A DNA stretch of 64,000 nucleotides from an uncultured Rickettsiales bacterium (GTDB lineage: Bacteria; Pseudomonadota; Alphaproteobacteria; Micavibrionales; GCA-2720935), in NCBI GenBank assembly GCA_950054255.1, contig CATLOR010000001.1, positions 965,589 to 1,029,588 of the forward strand, read 5' to 3'. Below are positions 54,134 to 62,743 of the stretch, in pieces. The stretch's first letter is position 1. Every line of letters begins with the position of its first letter. Under the pieces are notes generated by a model. It was not told the DNA's origin and ran no database searches. It worked only from the letters and a program-made list of their open reading frames with translations. A program made the translations under genes and the position numbers.

Positions 54134-55510
54134 TTAAGGTTTTTCTTGTCTTGAAACGCTTCTCATTGTAACAAATTCTTCAGCAGCAGTTGGATGCACG
54201 GCCATAGCATTATCAAAATCGTGTTTGGTTGCATTCATTTTAAGAGCGATGGCGGCCATTTGAATAATTTCTGGGGAGTCAGGCCCAATCATGTGACAGC
54301 CGAGAACACGGTTATTTTTTTGATCAACGATAAGCTTCATATATGTTTTTTCATCACGCCCTGCGAGTATATTCTTCATAGGGCGAAAGCTACTTTCATA
54401 AATGTCTAAATGATGCCCTTGTTCTAGAGCGTCTTGCTCATTTAGGCCAACAGTGCCAATAGGAGGCGTTGTAAAGACAGCCGAGGCAACCATATCATAG
54501 CTCATCTCAAATCCTTTTCCTGAGAAAAGGTAATCAGCAAGGAAATGACCTTCTTGAATAGCAACAGGGGTTAATTCGATGCGGTTGATCACATCTCCCA
54601 GTGCGTAGATATTATCAGCGCCTGTTTTGAATTTATCATCAACCAGAATGCCGCCTTTCTCATTCATTTCTACATCGGTGTTATCTAAACCTAATGTTTC
54701 TGTGTTAGGTGTACGACCGATAGCATAAAAAACAGTATTAAATACATCCGATGTTTGAGCGTTTTTATAATATGTAGTGATCTCATCATTATTTTTTTCA
54801 AGAGAGGCGATTGTTTCATTGAAAATAAGATGAATACCTCGATCACTCATGCAGTCTTTTAATTTATGACGTAGGTCATTATCAAAACCACGTAGAAAAA
54901 GATCGCCTCGGTATAAAAGTGTCACATCGCTCCCAAGTCCTTTTAAGATAGAGGCAAATTCCAAAGCAATATAACCACCTCCGACAACAAGTGTTTTTTT
55001 AGGGTGCTCTTTTAAGTAAAAAAGCTCATCGGATGTAATGCCAAATTCTTTTGCGCTAGGCTCATCAGGTAATCTTGGTTTACCACCAACAGCGATTAAG
55101 ATTTTATCCGCGGTAATTATTTCATCACCAACTTTAATTGTGTGGTTATCTATAAAATGAGCTTTGTGTTTATAGATAACAATGTTGCTATTTTCAAGGA
55201 GGCTATTATATATGCCATTGAGTCTAGCAAGTTCTTTATCTTTATTTTGAATTAATGTATTCCAGTCAAAATTAGGTGTATTATTAAGCGTCCACCCATA
55301 GCCTTTACTGTCTATAAAATCATCTGAGAAATGAGATGCGTATGACATTAATTTTTTGGGAACGCAGCCAACATTAACACAAGTGCCACCAAAATATTTT
55401 TCTTCTGCAATACCAACTTTTGCGCCGTGACTGGCAGCTATGCGCGCAGATCTTACACCTCCAGATCCAGCGCCAATGACAAAATAATCGTAATCATATT
55501 TTTGGTTCAT
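54134..55510 (-). CDS. gor: Glutathione-disulfide reductase
   Basis: A 458-residue flavoprotein disulfide reductase. The redox motif GGTCVNVGCVPKK (Cys44, Cys49), NADPH-site VVGGGYIALEFASILKGLG, and the C-terminal HPTAAEEF dyad (His439, Glu444) are glutathione-reductase-like. Its ATG overlaps the stop of lpxL by four bases (ATGA), so it is in the same transcript as the lipid A genes, an uncommon partnership. Trypanothione reductase-like activity is less likely. Confidence 0.92.
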   Translation of the reverse strand: MNQKYDYDYFVIGAGSGGVRSARIAASHGAKVGIAEEKYFGGTCVNVGCVPKKLMSYASHFSDDFIDSKGYGWTLNNTPNFDWNTLIQNKDKELARLNGIYNSLLENSNIVIYKHKAHFIDNHTIKVGDEIITADKILIAVGGKPRLPDEPSAKEFGITSDELFYLKEHPKKTLVVGGGYIALEFASILKGLGSDVTLLYRGDLFLRGFDNDLRHKLKDCMSDRGIHLIFNETIASLEKNNDEITTYYKNAQTSDVFNTVFYAIGRTPNTETLGLDNTDVEMNEKGGILVDDKFKTGADNIYALGDVINRIELTPVAIQEGHFLADYLFSGKGFEMSYDMVASAVFTTPPIGTVGLNEQDALEQGHHLDIYESSFRPMKNILAGRDEKTYMKLIVDQKNNRVLGCHMIGPDSPEIIQMAAIALKMNATKHDFDNAMAVHPTAAEEFVTMRSVSRQEKP

Positions 55511-56421
55511 GCGACGTCTTTCTGCTCTTTTGGGTTTTTATAGGGGTCATCTTTTTTAGGCCAACGTCTATGTAACCAGAGCCATTGTTCAGGATTTTGC
55601 TTGATCCAACCTTCCATTTTTTCATTCACGAGGCGCATCGTCGCTTCGATATCTTTTGCGAGAACACCTGTTTTTATTGGCTTAAATTCATCTTCAATGA
55701 TGATACGAAAATCTGTTTTATTTTCTTTTCTCTGACAATAGGCAGGTAAGATAATACAATCATAGCGTAGTGCTAATTGTGCAATTGAAGTGATGGTCAT
55801 TGCATGGCGACCAAAAAAAGGAACAGGAATACCTTCATTCATTTTTTGATCGACGAGCATACCAACATTTTTTCCATTTTTTATCAGCTTAATAATGTCT
55901 TTAGCGCCTTGTCGTCCTTTTGCTAATTGCTCTTTTGTGCCTTGACCTCTTAATTTTTGTAGGAGGTTGTTGACCCATGGGTTATTAGGGGCTCGGTAAA
56001 CAAGAGCGAGAGGATTGTCTAAATGTTGATTTAAATAAAAGGGCATTACTTCCCAGTTTCCGATATGGGCTGTCATAAAAAGGATTGGACGACCTGACGC
56101 ATTGGCTTTATCCAAGGATTCTTTATTTATGATCTCAAGATGTCCTTTCTTCTCTAATTTTGAGAGATGAGGGTATTCCCCCATGATACGACCAATATTC
56201 TCCCACATACCAAGTGTGATATCATGTGCTTCCTCATCATCTAAATCAGGAAAAGCCATGCGTAAATTACGGTTCGCTTTTCTAGAAGCTGCTAGGTTTC
56301 TCCCTAGGAAACGCCCCAGTGAGCCAGCTAAATTAGAGGCTGTTTTATAAGGGAGTATATAAAAAAGAGTGAATAGGATGTAAGCAATACCAGCTTCTAT
56401 AATGTAGCGTATTTTCTTCAT
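55507..56421 (-). CDS. lpxL: Lipid A biosynthesis acyltransferase (LpxL/HtrB family)
   Basis: A 304-residue inner-membrane acyltransferase that adds a secondary acyl chain to Kdo2-lipid IVA. An N-terminal membrane helix (about 8-25) precedes the catalytic HIGNWE motif (His119, Glu124). It lies three bases after lpxK on the same strand and overlaps gor. Whether it acts as LpxL or LpxM type cannot be told. Confidence 0.9.
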   Translation of the reverse strand: MKKIRYIIEAGIAYILFTLFYILPYKTASNLAGSLGRFLGRNLAASRKANRNLRMAFPDLDDEEAHDITLGMWENIGRIMGEYPHLSKLEKKGHLEIINKESLDKANASGRPILFMTAHIGNWEVMPFYLNQHLDNPLALVYRAPNNPWVNNLLQKLRGQGTKEQLAKGRQGAKDIIKLIKNGKNVGMLVDQKMNEGIPVPFFGRHAMTITSIAQLALRYDCIILPAYCQRKENKTDFRIIIEDEFKPIKTGVLAKDIEATMRLVNEKMEGWIKQNPEQWLWLHRRWPKKDDPYKNPKEQKDVA

Positions 56422-56424
56422 GAG

Positions 56425-57438
56425 TTATGCTGTTTTTTGCTCCTTAGAAGGAGATGTTTTTTTTGCTTTTAAAATAGGATTTAAGAGATCAAGAAGTGCT
56501 TTTTCATCGGCCCATACGAGCTCAACATCAAGCACTTTGATATGCGGTCTAAATTCTTCTGGGATGCGATAGAAATCTTTTCGTGTTGTCACAAGATGTG
56601 CGTCTTTATTATTCGCATTTTGGACAAGCGTTCTAATATCTATCTTTTTATATTTATAGTGATCAGGGAACATATCAAAACCTGTAATATTACAGTTCAT
56701 GAGATGGAGTGTTCTTAAGAATTTTTCAGGGCGTCCCATGCCTGCAAATGGGTAAACTTTCTCGCCAGATAATTCTGTATTTAAAGGCCTAAAGTCAGCA
56801 CGAATTTTGGGTAAATTAATAGCGGTCAAATCACTTTTGAGATCATCATCGATTTGAATGATTGCTTGCGCGCGTTTGATACCTTCTTCAACAGGTTCTC
56901 TTAAAGGTCCTGCTGGAATAAGGGCGTGATTACCAAAACCTAATAAACCATCAAATGCTAGAAATGAGAAATCTTTGTGCAGGGCGTTGTTTTGAAAACC
57001 GTCATCCATAATTAAAAGATCAGCCCCATCTTTTTCTGCTAAATAAGCAGATTTTTTTCTTTTCTGAGACACCCAAACAGTGAGCCCTTCATGTGCCATT
57101 AAAAGAGGTTCATCACCAACTTCTTCTGATGTGTGTTTTTTTGGATCTACTTTTGTTGGTTCCTCAATAGATCCACCATAGCCACGAGAAATCACGTGAG
57201 GGTTTAAACCTTGTTTTTTTAAAAGCTTTACCAACGCTAAAGTGGAAGGAGTTTTACCAGCGCCGCCTGCGACAAGGTTACCAATACAAATAACAGGAAT
57301 CCCGCATTTGTATGGTTTTACCTGTGAACGGACTTCTTTTGAGATGCGATAATAGAGCCATGAAAAAGGCGTTAAGGCGAGTGACAAAGCCCATTCCGCA
57401 AAGCTATCTTCAATGTACCAAAAGCGAGGTGTTCTCAT
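56425..57438 (-). CDS. lpxK: Tetraacyldisaccharide 4'-kinase
   Basis: A 337-residue kinase that phosphorylates the lipid A disaccharide at the 4' position. The P-loop GGAGKT is at 58-63, after an N-terminal membrane-associated helix. The LpxK segments VISRGYGG and LIMDDGFQNNALHKD follow. Six bases separate it from waaA, forming waaA-lpxK-lpxL. Confidence 0.93.
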   Translation of the reverse strand: MRTPRFWYIEDSFAEWALSLALTPFSWLYYRISKEVRSQVKPYKCGIPVICIGNLVAGGAGKTPSTLALVKLLKKQGLNPHVISRGYGGSIEEPTKVDPKKHTSEEVGDEPLLMAHEGLTVWVSQKRKKSAYLAEKDGADLLIMDDGFQNNALHKDFSFLAFDGLLGFGNHALIPAGPLREPVEEGIKRAQAIIQIDDDLKSDLTAINLPKIRADFRPLNTELSGEKVYPFAGMGRPEKFLRTLHLMNCNITGFDMFPDHYKYKKIDIRTLVQNANNKDAHLVTTRKDFYRIPEEFRPHIKVLDVELVWADEKALLDLLNPILKAKKTSPSKEQKTA

Positions 57439-57443
57439 CTTTT

Positions 57444-58706
57444 TTAATGTTTCCTTATATAAGGTTTTAATAAGTCGATGACTTTAGGCAAGATATTTGC
57501 CTTTTCAATAGAAAGATCATAAGCATTCTTTTGCAAAGTTTCAATTTTTTCTGGTGATTTAATCAGAGTTTTAATCTCTTTTTCTAAGATTTTTTGATCA
57601 GCGCATAAAATGCCGGCATTTCTATTGATTAAATCATTGCAGGTTTCGCTAAAATTATAGATGTAAGGGCCAAATAAAATCGCGCATCCGAGTTGTGCTG
57701 GCTCAATTGGGTTGTGGCACCCAAGCTTTACGAATGAGCCTCCAACACTCGTGATAGAGCAGAGTTTATATAATAGCCCTAATACACCAAAAGCATCAGC
57801 AAGATAAATATCTGTTTCCTTTGAGATAGGTTCTTTTTTTGATAGAAGCGCAAAAGACAGGTTTTTATTTGCTATGACGGTTTGAATTTCTTCTGATCTA
57901 TTCGGGTGTCTGGGGACAAGAATAGTGAGTAAATCAGGAAATTCTTTTTTAAGGTTCTTATGGGTTTCTAAGGTGATCTCTTCTTCACCTGCATGAGAAG
58001 AGGCAAAAAGCCAAAAAGGGCGTTCACCAATTTGTTTTTTAAGTTTTTGTAATTCTGTTTCATTAAAAGGAAGTGGTGGAGCAGAATATTTAATTGTTCC
58101 TGTTTGAGTAATGTTCTTAGCGCCTAAACTTGTGAAGAAATTAACGTCTTGTTCGTTTTGAACAAAGAGGTGGTCAAATAAGGAAAAAAGCTGAGATGCT
58201 GTTTTGGAAAATTTTTGCCAATTTTTAAAAGATTTTGGCGACATACGTCCATTCACGAGTAAAAGAGGAATATCTTTCTTTTTTACTTCAGAGAGCATAA
58301 CAGGCCAAAAATCAGACTCACTCATACAGACAAGATCAGGACGCCAATAATCAAGAAAACGTTTACACCATATCGGGTGATCAAGAGGTAAGAACTGATG
58401 AATGAAGAAAGGTTCTTGTTTTGATAAGAGTTCAGCAGAGGTGCGCGTGCCACTCGTTAATAACAATGTGATATCTGGATTTTCTTCTTTTAACGCTTTG
58501 AGTAAAGGAAGAAGCGCCGCTGTTTCACCTACACTTGCACCGTGAAACCAAATAAGATTTCCTGAGGGTTTTTGTTGTGTTGGGATGCCTCTTTTTTCTT
58601 GGACCCGATTGGCGATCTCTTTCCCTTGCTTTAAACGGATACAAAGAACTATTTTATAAATAGGCCAAAATAAAAAGCTTGCGATATAGTAAATCTTGAA
58701 AATCAT
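57444..58706 (-). CDS. waaA: 3-deoxy-D-manno-octulosonic acid transferase
   Basis: A glycosyltransferase that adds Kdo to lipid IVA. The catalytic Glu61 lies in FHGASVGETAA, and the C-terminal domain has the nucleotide-sugar site GGSFVKLGCHNPIEPA. I start at the ATG at 58706, giving 420 residues with the usual membrane anchor (MIFKIYYIASFLFWPIYK). The open frame continues 37 codons upstream to 58817, but that part overlaps the divergent methyltransferase gene. Confidence 0.93.
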   Translation of the reverse strand: MIFKIYYIASFLFWPIYKIVLCIRLKQGKEIANRVQEKRGIPTQQKPSGNLIWFHGASVGETAALLPLLKALKEENPDITLLLTSGTRTSAELLSKQEPFFIHQFLPLDHPIWCKRFLDYWRPDLVCMSESDFWPVMLSEVKKKDIPLLLVNGRMSPKSFKNWQKFSKTASQLFSLFDHLFVQNEQDVNFFTSLGAKNITQTGTIKYSAPPLPFNETELQKLKKQIGERPFWLFASSHAGEEEITLETHKNLKKEFPDLLTILVPRHPNRSEEIQTVIANKNLSFALLSKKEPISKETDIYLADAFGVLGLLYKLCSITSVGGSFVKLGCHNPIEPAQLGCAILFGPYIYNFSETCNDLINRNAGILCADQKILEKEIKTLIKSPEKIETLQKNAYDLSIEKANILPKVIDLLKPYIRKH

Positions 58707-58756
58707 AGCATATAGATATATAGAGTTATCAAATTTTGCAAGTAAAAGGAAATACC

Positions 58757-59452
58757 ATGTGTGCCTCAAAAAATCCAAAGAGATCAGATAAAGGTCTTGG
58801 CCTTTATTCAGGGGCAAGGATTAAAGATTATTTAGATCAAATTAGTCTTGATTTTATAGAAGAGAAATCATTTGAAGGCGTTTTGCCTGTCGTTATTGAG
58901 TTTGGGTGTGGGGCAGGAACACATACAGTCCGCATGGCGCAAATGGGTGCACATGTTGTTGGTGTTGATATAGATGCGTCTGTAACACGTGATCTTATTA
59001 AAAAAGTGAGTCTTCATAAATTAATAGATCCTGAAAGAATTGACTTAATTGAAAAAGATTGGCGCTTACTGTCAGGAAAAGATTTACCAAATGAAATTGA
59101 TGCTCTTTTTTCGCAAAGATCATTGAGTTATTTATCTTTTGAACAAGTGCGCGCGCTTTTGTTTTTATGTGCATATAACATGAAAGAGGAAGCCCTTTTT
59201 TTTATTTCACTCAACGGAATAGAAAGCTTATATGGGGTGGATCATCCTCAAAGAGAGTTACCAGTTCAAGAGCGCTTTGGCGTACTTTCTAAGAAAATGC
59301 AAAAAGTGTTAAATGTTTCAAATCCTGTTTGTGTTTATGATGAACAAGATGTTCCTTTAGTTTTTGAAGGGACAGGTTTTGTTATTGAGGAGATAAAAAA
59401 AACGCCCTTTGGAAATTTTCAAGTGAAGGGCGTTTTTAAAAAAAGAATTTAA
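58757..59452 (+). CDS. Class I SAM-dependent methyltransferase
   Basis: A 231-residue methyltransferase with SAM motif I VVIEFGCGAGTHTVRMAQMG and acidic motif II VVGVDIDASV. The N-terminus is short. Substrate unknown; the family includes tellurite-resistance and cofactor methyltransferases. I choose the ATG at 58757 with AAAGGA upstream, not the TTG at 58736. It is divergent from waaA. Its last 19 codons contain a terminator for the convergent gene. Confidence 0.8.
   Translation: MCASKNPKRSDKGLGLYSGARIKDYLDQISLDFIEEKSFEGVLPVVIEFGCGAGTHTVRMAQMGAHVVGVDIDASVTRDLIKKVSLHKLIDPERIDLIEKDWRLLSGKDLPNEIDALFSQRSLSYLSFEQVRALLFLCAYNMKEEALFFISLNGIESLYGVDHPQRELPVQERFGVLSKKMQKVLNVSNPVCVYDEQDVPLVFEGTGFVIEEIKKTPFGNFQVKGVFKKRI
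59395..59437. terminator. Terminator embedded in the methyltransferase 3' end
   Basis: CGCCCTT (59403-59409) and AAGGGCG (59426-59432) form a perfect 7-bp GC-rich stem extended by A-T pairs. On the minus strand eight T residues follow, ending the unknown gene 59459-60157. On the plus strand only five T residues follow, before the methyltransferase stop codon. Confidence 0.8.
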
Positions 59453-59458
59453 CTATTT

Positions 59459-60157
59459 TTATCTATTAAATAATCCTCGTCGTGCTTTTCCAACTCTAGA
59501 TCGTTGTCCTTGAGTGCCATGCTTTTGTGATTGTGTATGGCTTAATAACGGGTCTTTTGGAATATTACCCCCTGAATTAAAGTCGTCTTTATTGCCTGAC
59601 GGAGTAGGGGTCTTACGTCTGATTGTGCCTTTTTTTTCAGCTCTTTTTGCTTCTTCCGCAAGACCTGTTGCTGTACTTCTTGTTAAGATTTCAAAGGGGC
59701 GACCAGACTCTTCTGCGGATTCAATCACATCTACGAGGTTGCCGAGCGGTACTTCTTGTACGGGGGAGCGGAGAGGGTCAAAATATTTGTCATGAAAACG
59801 ATTTAAACGCTTCATTTTTTCTGTGATCTCTTTTAAGGCTTCCTCATTTCCATTATGTTGAGCGTTAATAATTCTCTCTGCAAATTTATATAAGCTCATT
59901 AAATCGCCTGTACGGTGATTGACAAGTTCGATGAATTCTTCGAAAGCATCCCCATTTGGTTTGAAAGAAATCTCGTTTCTTTCATAGGCTTGATCAAGCT
60001 GAATTTTTAAAAGATTTGCTTTAAAGCGTCGGCTTGATTCAGAGAGGTGAGAGCCATTTCTGGATAAATCGTAAGGTGTAAAAACGGATTCTAAGATTTC
60101 AAATGCTTTTTTTTGTTGAGCAATAACAACGTCAATTTCTGTGTTCACGGAAGACAA
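59459..60157 (-). CDS. Hypothetical protein with basic disordered tail
   Basis: A 232-residue protein that I do not recognise. Residues 1-165 are charged and helical (SRRFKANLLKIQLDQAYERN; LYKFAERIINAQHNGNEEAL). From about 165 the sequence is disordered and basic (KRAEKKGTIRRKTPTPSGNK; QRSRVGKARRGLFNR). No membrane or signal segment is present. A basic tail suggests binding to nucleic acid or acidic partners (inference). A strong terminator follows. Confidence 0.75.
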   Translation of the reverse strand: MSSVNTEIDVVIAQQKKAFEILESVFTPYDLSRNGSHLSESSRRFKANLLKIQLDQAYERNEISFKPNGDAFEEFIELVNHRTGDLMSLYKFAERIINAQHNGNEEALKEITEKMKRLNRFHDKYFDPLRSPVQEVPLGNLVDVIESAEESGRPFEILTRSTATGLAEEAKRAEKKGTIRRKTPTPSGNKDDFNSGGNIPKDPLLSHTQSQKHGTQGQRSRVGKARRGLFNR

Positions 60158-60272
60158 TCCCTATTAGTAATTGCAGAGCTTTATTGCGCTGCAGTATTAA
60201 GTCTAGGCCTTTTCGTTTTAATAAGCAATAATAAAGTTATGGAATAAAATTTCGTTTTTTATGATTTTGAGA

Positions 60273-61322
60273 TTAATATCTAATAGAAAGAGAAACAGCT
60301 CCAAATAGCGCCGCCTCATCTTGTGTTTTAAATTCTTTTGAACGCCAGTTTAAGGTGTATGCAAGTTGGACATCACCATAGCCTGTTGTGACACCAGCAT
60401 TTAAATCTGTGACAAGGTAATTTTTATCAACAGAAGGGCTATTTTCAAATGTATTTCCATCTAAAAATATATTACGTCCGACGATGCGTTCTTCGGCTCC
60501 AAGGAAAAAGGACCATGTGAATGCGCCATCAGGAGTTCCAAAAAAGCTATCACCAGGGATTGCTGGACGTATTCTCAGAGGTGGATTTTGCCATGCATTT
60601 GTTAAAGGTGTGATTTGTAAAGTGCCTCCAAATGAAGCATGTGTATAAATATTTCCTAAACTGACACCCGCATGTGGCATGAGGCGAAAATAAAAGGGTT
60701 GTAATTCATCATAAGCCCAAGCCTCTGGCCAAACACGCTGATAAGATAAAATTAAGCCAGGCTCGTTTTCTAATTGATGATCCCATCCTTTTGGGTCTGG
60801 AGAGTTGACAAGTTTATGAACTAATTTTTGTGTCTGTTTCCCCAGAGCCGCAGGGCCAACCACACCTAATGACACCTCAAATTCATCAATATGATCACCT
60901 TTAATTGTGCTTAGACCAACTGAGCCATATAAGAAACCAGCATAGGGGCGATCATTAGGAGTAAATGTTGTTTTTGTAATATCCTTGGGTGTATATAAAT
61001 TTTGTCCAATTGAATAATAAACAGATGTTGTATCATCTGGAGAAACATAAGGGATGTATTGATCTATAAACTCTTTTACGTCTTTATTTTTGCTGGCGCG
61101 ATTAAAGTAGCTAAGGCGGATACCATTTGTGTAATATTTATCACTCCCAGAGCCAAATAAGTCATTTTCCATTGTCACAGTCCAAAAAGCATGGTCATCT
61201 TCTTTTACCTCGCGAGGGAGTTTTTCTTCGTAGGAAATAGTATCATTAGGATCTTGGGCATATGTAGGTGTAATTACAAAGACGGACATAGCAGGAATAA
61301 GAAAGAGTAATATTAAATGCAT
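60273..61322 (-). CDS. LpxR-like (DUF2219) outer-membrane protein
   Basis: A 349-residue beta-barrel protein with a signal peptide (about 1-22, cut after PTYA). The LpxR-family blocks TMENDLFGSGSDKYYTNGIRLSY and PNDRPYAGFLYGS contain the conserved Asn and Thr/Asp positions of the 3'-O-deacylase. The C-terminus ends in a typical barrel strand (FGAVSLSIRY). LpxR removes acyl chains from lipid A in some pathogens. Activity here is inferred; many DUF2219 proteins are untested. It starts seven bases after the RumA-like gene. Confidence 0.85.
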   Translation of the reverse strand: MHLILLFLIPAMSVFVITPTYAQDPNDTISYEEKLPREVKEDDHAFWTVTMENDLFGSGSDKYYTNGIRLSYFNRASKNKDVKEFIDQYIPYVSPDDTTSVYYSIGQNLYTPKDITKTTFTPNDRPYAGFLYGSVGLSTIKGDHIDEFEVSLGVVGPAALGKQTQKLVHKLVNSPDPKGWDHQLENEPGLILSYQRVWPEAWAYDELQPFYFRLMPHAGVSLGNIYTHASFGGTLQITPLTNAWQNPPLRIRPAIPGDSFFGTPDGAFTWSFFLGAEERIVGRNIFLDGNTFENSPSVDKNYLVTDLNAGVTTGYGDVQLAYTLNWRSKEFKTQDEAALFGAVSLSIRY

Positions 61323-61329
61323 TTAGTAC

Positions 61330-62595
61330 TTATTCCTTTGTAAAAAGCGTTGCTATTTCTACATGTGTGGACCAAGGGAATTGATCGACAATTTGTAGCT
61401 TTTTAAAATGATAGTCGTTTTCAAGTAATTCTTGAGCGTCACGCGCAAAGCTTGCTGGGTTGCATGAAATATAAATAATAGTTTTAACATCGCTTTTGGC
61501 AAGGTGCTTTATTTGTTCTTTTGCACCAGCTCTAGGTGGATCGAGGACAACAACGTCATATTTATTAAGCTCGCCTTCCTCTAATGGTTCTTTAAAGAGG
61601 TTTCGGCGATGCACATTTTTAAAGGATGATTTTTTTAAGGATAAAACGGCACTGTCATCACTTTCATAGGCCGCGACACTATGTCCTTTTTCTAATAGAT
61701 AGCCAGTAAATGTTCCGTTGCCTGAGAATAAATCAAGACATTTTAAAGGTGATGTTGATGGCAGAAACTCAAGCATTGCTTTGGCAAGCGCTTTTTCCCC
61801 AGCTTGACTGGGTTGTAAAAAGGCTAAAGGAGGAAGAGGGACGTGCAAAGAACCTGTTTGTTTCAATAAAGGGTGTTTTTCAAGTAAAACTTCTGGTTCT
61901 CTTCGTTCTCTAAAACGCCAACTAATACGGGCTATTTTTGTGTTTTGTATAAGGTCTGCGCATGCTTGGCGAACATCGAGATCAGGCTCTCCTTTTTTAC
62001 CAACAGGACCTGTGATGACGAGATCAAAGGCAGCATCAACTTTTTGAATAAAGATATCGCAAACGCGACTATCACGTACAATATTCATTAAATACGGTTT
62101 TATTTCATGAGCTATTGTCATGATATCGCGGTCTAAGATAAGGCAGTTTTCTATATCTGTGATATTTTTTGAGCGTCTTTGATGATAGCCAAGGATAAGT
62201 TTTTGGTTCTGTTTTAAGACAGCAAAACTTGATCTGCGTCTTGTTTCTGTGTTTATAAACTGTGTCGGTAAAAGGGTAGGCTTACTATCAGGAAGGCGCT
62301 CTTTAAAAAGTGTGATGACTTTATCTTCTTTCCATTTTTTGTAGGAATCGTGTGACATATGCTGCATTTGACAGCCGCCACATCGATCATAATAAGGGCA
62401 AGGTGGTTTTGATCTGTCTGGAGATGCAGTGATGATATTTTGGATCGTTGCACGTGAGATACCATCTTTTGTTTTATATATTTTGGCATCAACAGATTCA
62501 TGTGCAAGAGCGCGATCAACAAAGATATGTTCATCATTATAAGTGGCAAGACCATCGCCTTTTACGCCAATTTCTTTGATATATAATTCAACCAT
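61330..62595 (-). CDS. RumA/RlmD-type RNA methyltransferase
   Basis: A 421-residue 5-methyluridine methyltransferase. The TRAM domain (about 1-60) is followed by iron-sulfur cysteines Cys66, Cys72, Cys75 (CPYYDRCGGCQ) and probably Cys153. SAM motif LDLFSGNGTFTGYL and catalytic Cys378 (YISCNPASFARD) follow, and FPWSTHVE closes the domain. The target may be 23S rRNA or tRNA. A TrmA versus RlmC/D choice is not possible here. Confidence 0.9.
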   Translation of the reverse strand: MVELYIKEIGVKGDGLATYNDEHIFVDRALAHESVDAKIYKTKDGISRATIQNIITASPDRSKPPCPYYDRCGGCQMQHMSHDSYKKWKEDKVITLFKERLPDSKPTLLPTQFINTETRRRSSFAVLKQNQKLILGYHQRRSKNITDIENCLILDRDIMTIAHEIKPYLMNIVRDSRVCDIFIQKVDAAFDLVITGPVGKKGEPDLDVRQACADLIQNTKIARISWRFRERREPEVLLEKHPLLKQTGSLHVPLPPLAFLQPSQAGEKALAKAMLEFLPSTSPLKCLDLFSGNGTFTGYLLEKGHSVAAYESDDSAVLSLKKSSFKNVHRRNLFKEPLEEGELNKYDVVVLDPPRAGAKEQIKHLAKSDVKTIIYISCNPASFARDAQELLENDYHFKKLQIVDQFPWSTHVEIATLFTKE

Positions 62596-62743
62596 TTCGT
62601 CTTTATAATCCTTATTTTAAAGGGATGCAAGAAAAGGAAGGCTATCTAATAAAAGCAGAGCAGATATTTTATTGTTGCATAGCAATATTTTTTATTTATA
62701 CTTTCGAACTTCACACGAAAAATATGAAAGAGAGGTAAATAAT

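Noticed and set aside
57444..58817. Extended waaA start at 58817
   Set aside because: The extra 37 codons overlap the divergent methyltransferase gene and are not part of the family's N-terminus; the ATG at 58706 gives the normal membrane anchor.
62596..62743. Sigma-54 promoter upstream of amtB
   Set aside because: I looked for GG-N10-GC spacing expected for nitrogen-controlled genes and found none convincing; only an imperfect palindrome around 62671-62686.
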